Shown here: piece after piece, positions 1-11,824 of the stretch | How positions within the stretch are numbered: position 1 is the first letter of the stretch | Layout of the letters: the number at the start of each line of letters is the position of its first letter | The notes under the pieces: generated by a model | Told to the model about the DNA's origin: nothing | Database searches by the model: none | The model's input: the letters and a program-made list of their open reading frames with translations, nothing else | Origin: Copromyces sp. CBS 386.78 | Lineage: Eukaryota > Ascomycota > Sordariomycetes > Sordariales > Sordariaceae | Length of the DNA stretch: 64,000 bases | Direction: 5' to 3' | Assembly (NCBI GenBank): GCA_030685235.1 | Contig: MU839098.1 | Coordinates: forward strand, 62,001 to 126,000 | Program-made: the position numbers and the translations under genes

Positions 1-150
1 GTCAAGTTGTGGTCATACCGAAGGGTTCCAGAGGCAGACGTTGATATCTGCGCCAAATGCCACCAGCCCATTCCTCCCCCAGTCAGCGGCAGCGGCGTAC
101 CTGTTTGCGCCGGCCGACAGATAGCGAGTGTCAATCGCTGTTTCGGTCAT
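1..150 (-). CDS. elp2: Elongator subunit 2 (Elp2), 5' end only
   Basis: Elp2 is a WD40 subunit of Elongator, which makes the cm5/mcm5 side chain on wobble uridine of tRNA. No long ORF marks it. From the ATG at 150 the minus strand reads 44 codons containing LSAGANRYAAAADWGRNGLV followed by AFGADINVCLWNPS, which matches the first WD40 blade of Elp2 (SAGxNR ... AADW ... GLxAFGA ... VxLWxP). Exon 1 is 19-150; a GTATGA donor at 18-13 follows in phase 0, and the rest of the gene lies beyond the left edge. Reading past the donor meets a stop at once, which supports an intron there. It is head-to-head with urm1, with 424 bp between the two ATGs. The family call rests on a short N-terminal stretch, so another WD40 protein cannot be fully excluded. 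Confidence 0.75.
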
Positions 151-574
151 GGTATTTTTCTGATCGATTTGACCCCGATTTTCAAATCACACTCACCCGC
201 ATGGAAATAATGAGTGAAGGGAGGGAAGTCGTGTATTGTAGTTAAAAGAAGTCGCTGTCAGAGGGGTCGTCATGATTGGCCACAGGCTCCAAGCTTGGAG
301 TTTTTTAGTGCCCTTGCTTGCCTGAAGTGACTCCACTGCGATTGCTCGCAGGACTTAATACAGCAGCCTCTTTCCCAGTTCATGCATTTATCTTCTAAAA
401 CCATGGCAGTTGCAGCAAACGTCCAATCAGAACCTACAAGTTTAGCTGTCGACTTCGCCCAACTATTCCTTTCTTGGACATCCATCATACAATTTACCCT
501 GAATTCTTCAACTTGATCCGTACAACACCATAGACGTTCGCTTTGATCACACTCGAAGCCCGACATATATCACC
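151..574. promoter_or_regulatory. shared elp2/urm1 divergent promoter region
   Basis: The 424 bp lie between the start codons of elp2 (minus) and urm1 (plus), so both promoters and both 5' leaders must fit here. A minus-strand reading of 98 codons across 270-566 has no recognisable domain and is taken as chance. No specific factor site is claimed. Confidence 0.5.
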
Positions 575-1033
575 ATGTCAGACCCTAAAGATCAAAAGGT
601 CGACATTACCGTCGACTTCTCGTTAGTATTGCCTTCACACCAATGACCAAGGCACATGTCACTAAAGCGCCACCTCCTCTCTCCAGTGGCGGCCTTGAGA
701 TTCTCTTTTCCAACCAGAAGCATCATGCTCTCTCAGTACCAGCCCAAGATTCCGAAGGCAAACCAGCCAACGTTGGCTTCCTCATCAAATACCTATGCCA
801 GACGCTCATGACGGATCCCCGCGCGGATCTCTTTGTGCTTGGTGATGAACTGTGGGTCTTGCTTTTCCGCTTTTCCCTTGGATACAGCACTTACTAACGG
901 GCCTAAACCAAATAGCCGCCCAGGTATCTTGTGTCTAATCAATGAATGCGACTGGGAACTGGAAGAGGAAGATGCCTACGTACTTCAGCCAGGAGACAAC
1001 ATCCTTTTTATTTCCACGCTTCACGGTGGTTAG
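575..1033 (+). CDS. urm1: Urm1 ubiquitin-related modifier
   Basis: Urm1 is the ubiquitin-like sulfur carrier for 2-thiolation of wobble uridine in tRNA; it can also be conjugated to proteins. Exons are 575-621, 687-851 and 916-1033, giving 109 residues, the usual length. Introns are 65 and 64 nt with GTTAGT and GTGGGT donors and CAG and TAG acceptors. Seen in the product: [10 protein letters not shown] at the start of the beta-grasp fold, [16 protein letters not shown], and the tail [16 protein letters not shown] ending in the diagnostic Gly-Gly, which is adenylated and turned into a thiocarboxylate. The ATG at 575 is the only one that joins to exon 2 in frame. It sits opposite elp2, another wobble-uridine gene. 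Confidence 0.95.
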
Positions 1034-3885
1034 TGCGGCGCCGAGTGGTAGACGGCTGGGGGTTTTATAGACAGCGGCGCGATGATATTTACGGTTGGTA
1101 CCCATCCCCTTTTGTTTCATTCATGATGATGACTGACCGTGACCACAAGGCCCGCTTATACACAGCGACAAGCAGAACTTTGGGACATTGAAAATGTGGC
1201 TCCGTTGTGTTCCTGGATCTGACGTGACGTTGAACCTTGTTTTTGTGGTCTGGGAATGAGGCGGCGAGGGACAGCGAACAAGTAACTACATGAATCTTCA
1301 CAAACAAGCGAGATTACACAGTCCTCTACCACTGTCCAACTTGAAATGAACGCGGCGAGTTCATGCTGTCCGCGACACGACACAACCCTCCAGTCCGGCT
1401 CGGGTCACAACGTCATCCACTACCGTAGATATTTCATCCGAACCGCACCTTCCCGAATTACGTGTGCAGAGCATAGGCCTCCAAGAGTGGTCGTCACTGG
1501 ACCTGCCCATATAAGTGGCCTTTCCTGTACCGCTTACCGTCGGGGGCCGGGAGAGTCTAGCAGTAACGTCCACCTCAGGAGGTAGTTGGTATAGCGGTCA
1601 GTCCATCGCCGGCTATCAGAGAGAGCGTGGTTTCGACTCCGGACGGTGTGCTACTGGATTGCTTAACCCGACACTTTTTTTTTTTTTTTTTTTTTTTTTT
1701 TTCCAGCAGTAACTTTCATACCTTGTCGCCTGCCTATGCACGCAGCTTTTCGTTTCCACGTAACGAGGTATATTTCTTTCCATGTTTCAGCAGCGATGGC
1801 TCCAGGTTTACAGCCCCTCAGAATCCTGGCATTCTGGATCAACGGTATCAATTTGGAACGTCTTGCAGGTACCCATTTGGAATTTGCGATATGCAATACG
1901 GCGTTCAAGTTGTTCTAGACCCTGCCAATGTGACCGGGAAAGTCATCTTTGACGCCCTCTGGGAACAGTAATGGTTCACTTTTCCGAGAACAACCATGCG
2001 ATCTTCAATGCAGGCAAAGAGAAGAGCGTTTGTAGTTGATACTGACGGCATACTCGAGTCTAGGTGCTTCTTTCCCTTTGCAATCATCTGGAACAAAGCT
2101 GCGGTGCTTCAACCTAGAAACAGGCACGTTCATACAGTCACTTCCGTCACTCATCCTTCCTACATTTCTCAAGACCCTTTTTTTTTTTTTTTTTACAATG
2201 TAGCCGCGATTACCGTTGACTCTTCAATAGTTCCCGTCCGGATTTACGGACACCACGTTCCGCGTTACTCACCGGCCACATTCGCCTCACTTTACCAGCC
2301 GGTCCGGCCCCCAATCTGACCCCCAACTCAGCCCGTCAGGGTCTGTCAAGGTCGGGTCAGGCCGAGCCGAGAAGGATGGTACGAGAGAAATATTGATCGG
2401 CCGTGGTGAAGACCAGGAACCAAAACACCCCATGATATCTTCATACCCAACCCAACAACGGGCCGACAGCGTCTCGTTTCGAACTAGACCGACGATGCGA
2501 TGGTCGTCCTAAGATAGTGAGACTGGACACGAGGTTATTCAATAAGCATCGACACTCAGGTACAGTTCTTCCAACACGGAGTACAAAATTCTCAACAAGC
2601 CGTATATTGAAGAGAAGATCAACTGTCTTCATTTTCCCTTCAACCAAACCAGCCAGCCCAACCCATCGCGTCGTCATCTCATCGAGTCGTCTTTGGGCTA
2701 ACATTTCCTCGGAGTACCACAACTCCGAAGCTGTAGAATCAAAATGAGGATGATTGACCAGAAACCGTTGAGCAAGAGGAGCTCATCTATCGGCAACAAC
2801 AACCGACAACCATGCTGCCCACGACAATAGCGTCGTCGCCGGGCAGCCTTTTCAGTCTCACTCCGGTGCCGATCCTCATGGCCGATGGGGTTTCAGACAG
2901 GGACGGACCGCTTAAGCAAACTTCGCTTCTTTTCTTTGTCGTACGTCTAATTCAAAGACTTGCAATTTCCCCAACGGCTCTCTTAAAGTGGCATTACAGT
3001 GTCTGTGTTATTCTTCAAAATTGCAAGACGGTATGTGGAAGGATTTGCATGCTGGGTCTGGGTGATTGGAGATGGACAAGTGTGAGTGTCAATGCGTGTT
3101 GGCGTATACATCCCATATCGATCACAGTCCTCATGTTAACACGTTGGCTAACGGTTCTCCAAAACGATGCAGTCAACTACTACCGTTCCCCGACAACTCA
3201 ATGACCCCATCACATTTCTTTCGTAGGTAGCCATCGCTCACGAATAACCAAGCCACTGTCACTATGCATTCCACACATGTCAAACTCACCTGACCTAACC
3301 TCATGGACATTTTTCAACTTTATGTTCACAGGTAGATCATCCAGTGATGACTCCATATCCGATTTCCATAAGTTCCAGACGCTAAAACCTGAAGTCCGAA
3401 CCCTCTCAACACTCAAACAAAAACCCTGGTCTATTACCTGCCTCACCTTCCACCCAACAACTACAACCAAAAGTTGTTTGCATGTTTGCTTCAAGTCCAC
3501 GGGTATTAACACTCCAAGTCCAAAGCCCTGAAGCCCCTTCGACCCCCTAAATACCCCCCTTACTATACCCCTATGTAGGCCCCCAACACGCACATCACCT
3601 ACCTACCTGCCCTACTACATATGTAAGCCCGCATAAGCCGCCCAATCACAGGACCTAATCACCTGATCTAGACTCCTCTATCGAGATATCATGCACCTAG
3701 ATCACAGATCACCCGATATACCAGGGGTGAGCCGGGGGACAACCGGCAGCAGGATGGGTAGCTGGGGGACCGGGGGCCGCAAAGGGAATGGGGCCGAACG
3801 GGGGAGTCTTACCAAGTCGAGTACCGTTACCGTTTGGACGAACGGTGTTTGTTCGGTTGGTGACTAAACCCTCGGTAGTCAACAA
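1034..3885. other. gene-free stretch downstream of urm1
   Basis: I find no supportable gene here. It holds the urm1 3' flank, a tRNA-like sequence ending in a 28-nt T run (about 1577-1702) and a second T run near 2179-2194. The ORFs present are short, overlap on both strands and lack known motifs. Confidence 0.5.
1577..1702 (+). repeat. tRNA-like pol III unit with poly(T) end (possible SINE head or tRNA pseudogene)
   Basis: An A-box match, TGGTATAGCGG (1587-1597), fits the consensus TRGYNNANNGG. It is followed 33 bases later by a B-box-like GTTTCGACTCC (1630-1640), one mismatch from GGTTCGANTCC. An uninterrupted run of 28 T lies at 1675-1702 and could end pol III transcription. I cannot fold a clean cloverleaf: the anticodon and T stems do not pair well, so a working tRNA is unlikely. 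A decayed tRNA (Asp-like around the D arm) or the 5' part of a SINE are the likeliest readings. Confidence 0.35.
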
Positions 3886-4159
3886 TACCGCTTTTACTCA
3901 ACCGTAAGAGATTTACCTAGCTAAACCTCCTAACCTTCATACAGTTTAGCCGGACCGGCAAGCCTACTTTACAACCCTGACAGCCCCGCCAGCCGACTGC
4001 AAATGACCCATGCCAGCCGTGTGCCCGGTGCCACACCACGTTTACTGTATCCACACGGGTTACAGTGGGCTTACAAAAGGGAGCTAACCATACTACAAGA
4101 AGGTTAGGCTCTGGAAATATTATGGGGAGTAAATCTCTTACGGTTGAGTAAAAGCGGTA
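3886..4159. mobile_element. MITE-like inverted-repeat element A (270 bp plus TA duplication)
   Basis: Two perfectly complementary ends, 3886-3915 and 4130-4159 (30 bp including the flanking TA), enclose a non-coding core. The element proper is 3888-4157, starts CCGCTTTTACTCA and is bounded by TA on each side, as expected for a TA-target duplication of the Tc1/mariner type. There is no transposase ORF, so it is a non-autonomous MITE. Its core (from 3943) carries AGTTTAGCCGG, CCCCGCCAGCCG and ACTGCAAAT, which recur in order in the element at 11615-11822. The superfamily name is inferred from the TA alone. Confidence 0.85.
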
Positions 4160-7100
4160 GTAGGTAGATGGGTTAAACTAACTAGCTGAATCCATTCAGC
4201 TCATGCGTGGGTTTATGGGTTGTGTATCCCCCCATTGATAAGGAGACGATAGATCATCGTCTAGGCACGCATATCAAATGCACGACTTCACTCCCTGTTG
4301 TTTCCAGCAGCCAAGATCCAGGCACCGGGCTATTATTTTTGCTGTTAGTTCTAGATAGCTATTGCATTGCACTGCTTTACACTACTGCGTACACGATATA
4401 GTACCTGCGTACGTCAGTTTCAGCTTCGGCCATGTTTTGTATACGTGAAACTTATGCGTGAAACTACAATTCAGCACAGTATGTACCTCATCAACCCAGC
4501 ATAGTGCCTGGACAGTTCAAAGACTAAAGCCAGGGACGGACGGCACTTACTCTCGTCCGAACGGAGAGAGCGGGGCCGGCAAATGAGTTCCGGAACAACG
4601 GGGCGTCGGGCGGAGTCGAACGAGTCGGGCGGGGAGCCGGACTACACTAGTTCTAGTCGTCCGTTTGGAATGTCAACCAGTCGGATTTCTTACATCAATG
4701 GTGAGAACTGAGAACAGTGTAAAGTGACTGAATGGGGCAGGAGGCTGTGTGGAGGCGAAGGATTGAAGTGTTGTCTGGGAGTCTGGGCAAGAGGGGAAAT
4801 GTTCGATATCAAGATGTTTGCTTTTCGCTTCGTTCGTTCGCTCGTTTGGCCGTTTAACTGACAGATAGTCAGTCCCGTTCATAACTTTCCACTGTGTTGG
4901 CGTGCTCACAGTTGGAATATCTCCTTGTCACTGTTACCTATCACTTACTTATTAAATTAATAGAGATCTCCATACCGCAGTTGAGTGATCGAAATGGATG
5001 CATGGGTGAATGATGTTGTTCGGAAAGCTTCGTTCGCTCGTTTGTTCGTTCGTTGGAACATTCGTGAGTTTCCCCGTTTTCAGCTCGCCCACACCCAGGC
5101 CGATTTGGCGAATGTCCAACTTGACATTCGAAGGACACTAGCCCAGCGTACAAACTTAGTACACAGTATTGTAAAATCTAAGGCATGAAAAGGTGGAAAA
5201 AGTGGAAAGATATCTGAGACACCAACTAGTAACTAAACTAGCATGTATTTTGTGCATATGTTGTATTGCTGGGAGGGTAGTTCATGTTTTCGTAAGAAGG
5301 CCTGTCCCTGCTTACATGTACATATGTACATATGTCGACGACTTGACAAGCTGAGAAAAGCAAAGAGATCAACCACTTACATGTAACCAAGAGAGACATT
5401 ATCCACTTACCAGTACTCACCACTGCACCAACCACGAGGAACAACCGTCAAGCCAAGGAAAAACCCAAAGAGACGGGAAATGTTCCTGGGGAAATACCTG
5501 ACAGTTTCTCCTTGCTTCTGATCTGGAATTCAAGGACTCCCCTGATTCAAGAATCAACCAAGTTCAATCAGTTAGTTCAACTTCACTATGGTTCAGTATC
5601 GTGCCAGAACCCTGAAAACCGATTTGGCGAGATTTTTGAGAGAACTTACTGATATCTGATTCTAAATTCCTGCCGAACGATAGGGTCGGTGGTCGAGGCG
5701 ATGGCGATTTGGATTCCTTTTTTGCCTTACTCGCAACACTCTCTCGACCTCTCGACACGCTTTTTTTCTTCCTCTCACAAAAGATTTGATGGGTTCATGT
5801 TTGACATGTCTCACCTGCTCACTTTGCCGGCCGCACGGGACATGAAGTATGGACTTGTGCCGAGAACTGAGAAAAAAAAGCGAAAACCCCAACGCCCAAC
5901 TTCTACGCCCACTTGTCCTCGCCTCGTTTTTGTTTCTATTCGCTTTTTTTCTTGGGCCCAAATTGCCCCCCACTCACACACACACGTGGGGAATATGTTG
6001 TGCTTGGGCGGGAGTGGGGAGTCATGAGACTCCGAAATACTTCGCACATGGAGTTGGAAAGTTTCATCTCAGTCTCCATTTAGGGTAAGGGTGTTTTTGA
6101 AGATGAGACACTGCGCGGTGGCTTCGCTGTGTGTAAGTTTCGAATATAAACGAAATAATGAAGCCCACTTGCTAATTCGAGTCGCCTAGAAAACTCACCT
6201 ACGTGCTTCCTGCTGCCTGCTTGCAATCAGTTCTCGTCCTGGCCATTGAATTCCATGTGATCCCGAAGCGATGTGACAGCCGCCTAACTAGGGAGCAGAC
6301 GAAGAGGCTACTGGTTCGTGTTGGGGTCGACTTTCCCGTTCCCGATAGTGTCATTCATCACCAATTTTACGCATCAGTATCACGCCTCATGAGGCCAGCG
6401 GGAAATGGACGCAGAAGGCAAGTTGCCCAAAGCGGTCAAAAGTCGTTCAATCGCAACCCCCTCAAGAGAGAGTGGTGAATGGAGACCCTACGTGAGCTCA
6501 CGACACGCCAATCTGGGAACAGTGGTTTGGAGTTTCCCGAGATTAGCCAGATCTCGTCATCCATAAACCCGGTCCGGGGTGTCCACTGTCCCTTGTCCCT
6601 GCCCATTCTTGTCTTTTCTTGCTTCTTTCATCTCATCTCCCACATCAGCCGGTCGCCACTTGGTTCAGACATCCACTTCCTATTTTTGGAGAGATTCGGC
6701 CCCGTGAAATAGAGGGGATTCGGAACATTTCAGCAAGACCAGGGTTTAGAATGGTTGTCGCCAAGCGGAGCGGACGCAAAGTGGATGGTTGGATGAGATG
6801 AGATGAGATGAAAAGCGGCACGGGACGAGGACGGACGGGTGTCGCCATTGGCAATACAACTTATATCCAGATTGTAGTATAATGGGAGTGGGAATCGGTT
6901 ATGGATGTGGGTATGGTATGGATCTGCTGGAGATGGGGAAAAGAAACGAAGAGTGAAAAAGAAACAAGAAGTATGTGGACAACGCCGCTAATGTCGGGAG
7001 GAAGCGGAGAGGTAGAAGGATAGAGAATCTTGTTTCAACGATGAGGCCTCACTCGAAGGGTCATCGACGTGCCTGACAGGTTCAGATTGGTCACTCGCCG

Positions 7101-10100
7101 TTTCTTGTTTCTTCCGGTGAAACTTGGTGGTGAGTTTGGACTCGGAATTCGGAAGGAGGATACCGAACTTGGATCAAGGATGATCGTGAAATGGGATGGA
7201 ATGACAGTAACCCTGTCTTCCCCGAGCTGTTCTTCACGTCAACCACTGACGACTCCTTCTTTCGACGAGTCCTAACTTTTACCGTCATCCCGCATGGCAA
7301 GATCACCTCAGCCATCAATATACCTGCAACTACCCGTTAGAGGCTTCGCCGCGCTCCTTAACTGGAGTCCTGGCCCCCATAATATCACACAGATCCCCCC
7401 CCCACTGCGTACATTATCTTAATAGATCGAGACGATTTCCGGATGTCAGACCCCTTTTTGATTTTATGGATCAATCAATGGCTGGTCAGCCACGCGCCAG
7501 TAGTTCAGTTGAGGCGATAGGTTGCAAGAAAGGGGACCAGTCCCACAACCGACGAGCGACGAATCCGCGCTAGGAGAGGCCTCCTTCTTGCTCTCTATCC
7601 GAACCTGACAATTTGAGAGGCTATGAACTGATTTGAAGAGGCAAATTATGTGAAACTTTTTAGTTTCTCATTTTTTACTGGGTGATATGACTTCCGTCAC
7701 TGCCGTAGAGATCATGGCGAGTGACAATATCGATATCAACACGAGAATGACCGACAAAGTTGGCACCGGTCCAGGCCCGGATTTTTCAGCTAGGTCGGCT
7801 AGAGTTTTGTTCTCGCGGTTACGGCGGCGAGATGGAAAAACCGCGCCCACAGGAAGAGACATTATAGACCCGGCCAACCAGCCTCGGAGGCCGCACGAGG
7901 CTGGTGGGAAGGCCATTGGCGTCAAGATGCAGGTACGGAGCTGCTCAGCCCCAACCATCTATCGACAATGGAAGCGTCCCATATACAATGCCGTATCTTT
8001 TGTTGAGAAAGATGCATGCAAGACCCCTTCGCGTTCGCCTCTCAACATCATCTTGGTCTCGGAGGTAGTGTAACGGGCTGTCGTGTCCAACTTGTCGACC
8101 ACGTACAACAGTGCACCGCACTACCGTGCAAGTAATGTGATCTCTCATGTGAGTGAGGACACAGCCAAATCACCCTGTATAGGCGCCCAAAGCAGCACAA
8201 TGGAGACGGGTGCGTACATCTGGATAACTTGACTTGGGAATGATGAGGTGATGGAGGCTGAAAGGCGCAGTCATACAACAGTACTCGTGCCTCCTTTCTA
8301 CCCCCACATATGGCAGCTTGCCAGATTCGTGATCAGGCCTCATGAATGGGGAAAAAGGTTTGGGTAACAGTGCTTATGCAGGCGCGGGTGTAAACCGCTG
8401 TCAATGATGCCATGTAACCAGTCGCTGCCATTAGCGATTTTCGTTGCCGCCATTTTGCCTGTCATTAATGGCTGGGAAGATTGACTGGATATCGTCCTCT
8501 TGGTTCAGATGTCTGATGGTGTTGTTGGATTCGCTCAACTTGCTCGTGTTCCGCTGGTAGTTCTTGCGAATACCAGAACGCGGAGGTGCGATTTTTACAA
8601 TTGTCGTGGATGCGGAGTTCCCGTCACAATCATATTTTGCAGATGTCCCCCAACCAAGATCCGACGGCCTCGTCATTGCGGCCTATCGACGTGTGATTCG
8701 GAACGAGATATCGACATGGTCAATAGTCAGATTTGTCTGTTGGTATCAAGGTCGTTATCGTGGAGCGATTGTGTTCTCTTTCCACCGGCTGGTTGCGATA
8801 CGAATCCTTCTGAAGGCCGCACTTGGCGCCGTGAAGTTGAGAGGCGCAACCCCTTCCTCGCTCACGATTTTGGCTTCTCTCCGGGTCTTGCCCAGTTCGT
8901 CACCAGTCCGACCTATGTCGGCGTCATTGGAGCTCAGTTGGTTCCTGCACTAAAGGAGCTGATGTTGAATGTGAGAATCGAGGGCGACTTGATGCACTCC
9001 ATACGTAATGCTCTGCCCAGCTTGTAGCAACACCATTGGTGCTGTCAAGGTATTTCATCCACACTTCACACCGTCCGCCAGTAGAAATTGCCGAGTACAG
9101 GCACGCATTTCCGGCTCCGCGATCATCGAGCGGCCCTTTCCCGTCGTCCCTTGTCTCGTGATGTCCCCATCCCGTGCCCTTGGGGGAAACCCATTGTTTG
9201 TCACTACGTACAATGATCTGCTGCACTCTCAGCCTAGCGCTGAGAGTAATCTGGCTTGGCCCGATGTGATGCGATTTGATGCAATGGAGCGAACGTAGGA
9301 TCCTACCCAAGCAAGCCACCTTTGTCGTGGATGAAGCGCACGTACATGGACAAATCATGGGAGTGAAAGGTTGACAAATCTTCCAGGAAGTTGGGCAAAT
9401 AGTGACTGAAATGGGCATTTTTGGCGACTTTGTGATTTAGATAGGTACTGTAGCTCTAGTTTTATGCATGCATCCGGAAAGGAGAGCCTGACTATTCCCT
9501 TCTGATGATGCTAGGCTGACCTTCGCAAACATCCGGGCTGCCGGGAGAGGAGAGAAAATCTGAGCGGCGAAGTGATAACTGATATAGGCGGCAGTAGGTA
9601 GATCAGTCTCGATCTCCAGATCAGGAGGATGGCCCTCTCCATCGACGATTTCCGATCTGAGCGCCTGATGTGATTCGCTAAAGAAGCGATTCTCATCAGC
9701 TCATCTGCCAAGTGTGGAGGATTGTGTCGAATATTGTAAGGTGACTGACAGCTATCATGAACTTTTGCAATCCATGATGATGTTTGATGGTGTCGAAGCT
9801 CTTTCTTGAAGCGCCATCGTGTGGATCATTTTTGTGAAAGGGCAGCTCTCTCAGCTGCACAAAATTGATAATGCTGCTTGACATTCCTTCAGTGACCAGT
9901 TGAACTAGTGGAAAACAGGCAATTCCCAGCAAGATTGTTTCGTACTCGGTCGGCTTAAAAGCAATCGCCACCTCTCAAGTTAGGTAGAGTACTCAACACA
10001 AAGACCGCTTGAAACCGACAACACGGTGTTTAAACGGATGCGGCACTGAGCTTGGCGAGCTTTGGTGGTGAGCCTGTCGTCCTGTAGCAAACCGAACGTC

Positions 10101-11612
10101 TATGTACGTGATTGAGGACTGACACCGCACCAAACAACCTCAGCCTGGAAACGCACGTGTAGAATCTACACGTGTACAAGCCATTGACTCTCACGTCATC
10201 AACGTTTTCTAGACCCCAGATCGGCAATTAGTTGCTTGGTGGAGTATGTGTTACCGGCCGTTGCTTTCAGAGTTGTCCGGTCCACTGGTCTGTGTTGAGC
10301 ATAAGAAAGGTGGTCGATCTTTCCCGTCAGCCAAGATGCCGGGAGGTGGAAACGGCTTCAAAGGCTCTGAATGCCATGTTGAATGGAGACATTGGGCTGC
10401 TACACGACCGTTCGATGGGTTTTGCAGCAGGGCCCCCCAAGTCTGCGATTGCTGCTTCATATCCTACACAAGTAGGTACCAGCACAACCTCTCTACATGG
10501 GGTAATTGTGTAAAGCTCATATCCTTACACGTCGTGCTGCGACTAGCCTCGAGAGAGCTCGGGAGCCCAGCTCTCACTGTCCGCGATAGAGAGTTTTGGG
10601 CATCGCTCATCTATTGAGAAAAAGCCAATTGAAAATCAACGATAAAGGTTTTGGTTATCCAGCAGTGTAGAATGCCGGGTTTGCATAGCACGTGCAAAGC
10701 AAATCCAATTGCATTATGGCCCAGCGGTATTGTGTGGACGAAGGATCCGGTGCCCTGGTGAATCGTGGTCCCTTTCATGCGCCGTCCCGTGCCGGATGCG
10801 CTGTGTAACCGGGCCGGAAGGGCCCTTCGGAGGCTACGAAAGGGTATTCATGATAGCTTGGTGCCTATCTGTCGTCGTAATGAAACAGAGGGCTCAAAGC
10901 AGGCGTGATCCTCCGTATCATTTGTAGCGACTTCATGGTTCTTTTGACGACAGTCTTTGTTACTGTATAGGACGCAACAAGACTAATGCAGACTGTCTGG
11001 CAAGTTAATAAGATAACCTGACCGCGTCTGAATGATTGCAGGCTGGAATAGGGCACCGGAGTATAGCCTTGAGAGACTAAAGCATCACAAACCGGACGTT
11101 CCTCCGTGTTTTTTTCTTGTCGTTTAATGGTTGCCTGTGAAGTGAAAGTCAACCCCAAGCTGGGAAAGGCGGGATCGCCCATCAACCGGATCACTGGACC
11201 GAGAATCGACAGGGCTTGAATGACGACAAGGGTTGGAAGCGAGACGCGAGCAGCAGCCTATGCTTGAAATGGACAGTGGGCTTGAAGGGTTGATCCGGGG
11301 TATTGACCCACCCTGTAACCTGGCTTATGGTCTCGTGATTGACGAGGTATTGTTTGTAGGAAAGGGGTTCTGAAAGGGCTCATGGAGGCCGTCTGCTCGC
11401 TGATAGGGGACGACGTTACAGTTTTTGCAAGTTGCCGAGCTAGGGGATGATCAATTTGCTTCCCCGGTGGTGGTACGGGTGATGCTCTTGGCTCCAGTCA
11501 CGGACCGATACGCTAGGGAAGAAGTTCGTCCGACTCAAATGAAGGCCTTGCTCCCCAGACACGGAACAAGCAGCTTCCGGCCGTTAGGGCAGCCGTTGGC
11601 AACAACAGTAAA
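4160..11612. other. gene-poor stretch
   Basis: No gene can be supported over about 7.5 kb. Seen are two TTCG-rich runs (4828-4847 and 5028-5055), CA/TG and homopolymer patches, a 9-bp-arm hairpin with two CACGTG hexamers (10154-10174) and scattered ORFs of 60-175 codons that overlap on both strands and show no domain. One frame near 9310 reads FVVDEAH, but it is closed by stops. Confidence 0.45.
10154..10174. other. short hairpin containing two CACGTG boxes
   Basis: Arms CACGTGTAG and CTACACGTG are exactly complementary and separated by AAT. Each arm carries the E-box hexamer CACGTG, which bHLH factors bind in fungi. There is no gene nearby that it would obviously control. Confidence 0.4.
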
Positions 11613-11824
11613 TACCGCTAATTCTCATTGAAATGGGATTTATCCCCCCCCACCTTACTAAACTCAACATAGTATAGCCGGGCCGTCAGTCCCAATTATA
11701 CCCACTTTTACACCCCGCCAGCCGTGCCAGCCAACTGCAGATTATCCTGGCTGCAGGCGCTCCACCAGATGTGCTAAACTGCTTGTGTGTTAGATAAATC
11801 CCATTTCAATGAGAATTAGCGGTA
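11613..11824. mobile_element. MITE-like inverted-repeat element B (208 bp plus TA duplication), relative of element A
   Basis: Perfect inverted ends lie at 11613-11643 and 11794-11824 (31 bp including TA). The element proper is 11615-11822 and starts CCGCTAATTCTCATTG. Aligned without gaps to the ends of element A, the first 28 bases share CCGCT, CTCA and GxGATTTA in the same places. The core shares AGTATAGCCGG, CCCCGCCAGCCG and ACTGCAGAT. Same TA flank, no ORF, so it is a diverged second copy of the same family. Confidence 0.85.

Noticed and set aside
7668..7958. 96-codon minus frame ending in a possible membrane segment
   Set aside because: Overlaps an equally long plus frame; no leader, domain or codon support.
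9300..9385. Plus-strand frame reading FVVDEAHVHGQIMG, like a DEAH-box helicase motif
   Set aside because: The frame is closed by a stop about 40 codons before and 12 codons after, and none of the other helicase motifs are near. Treated as chance.
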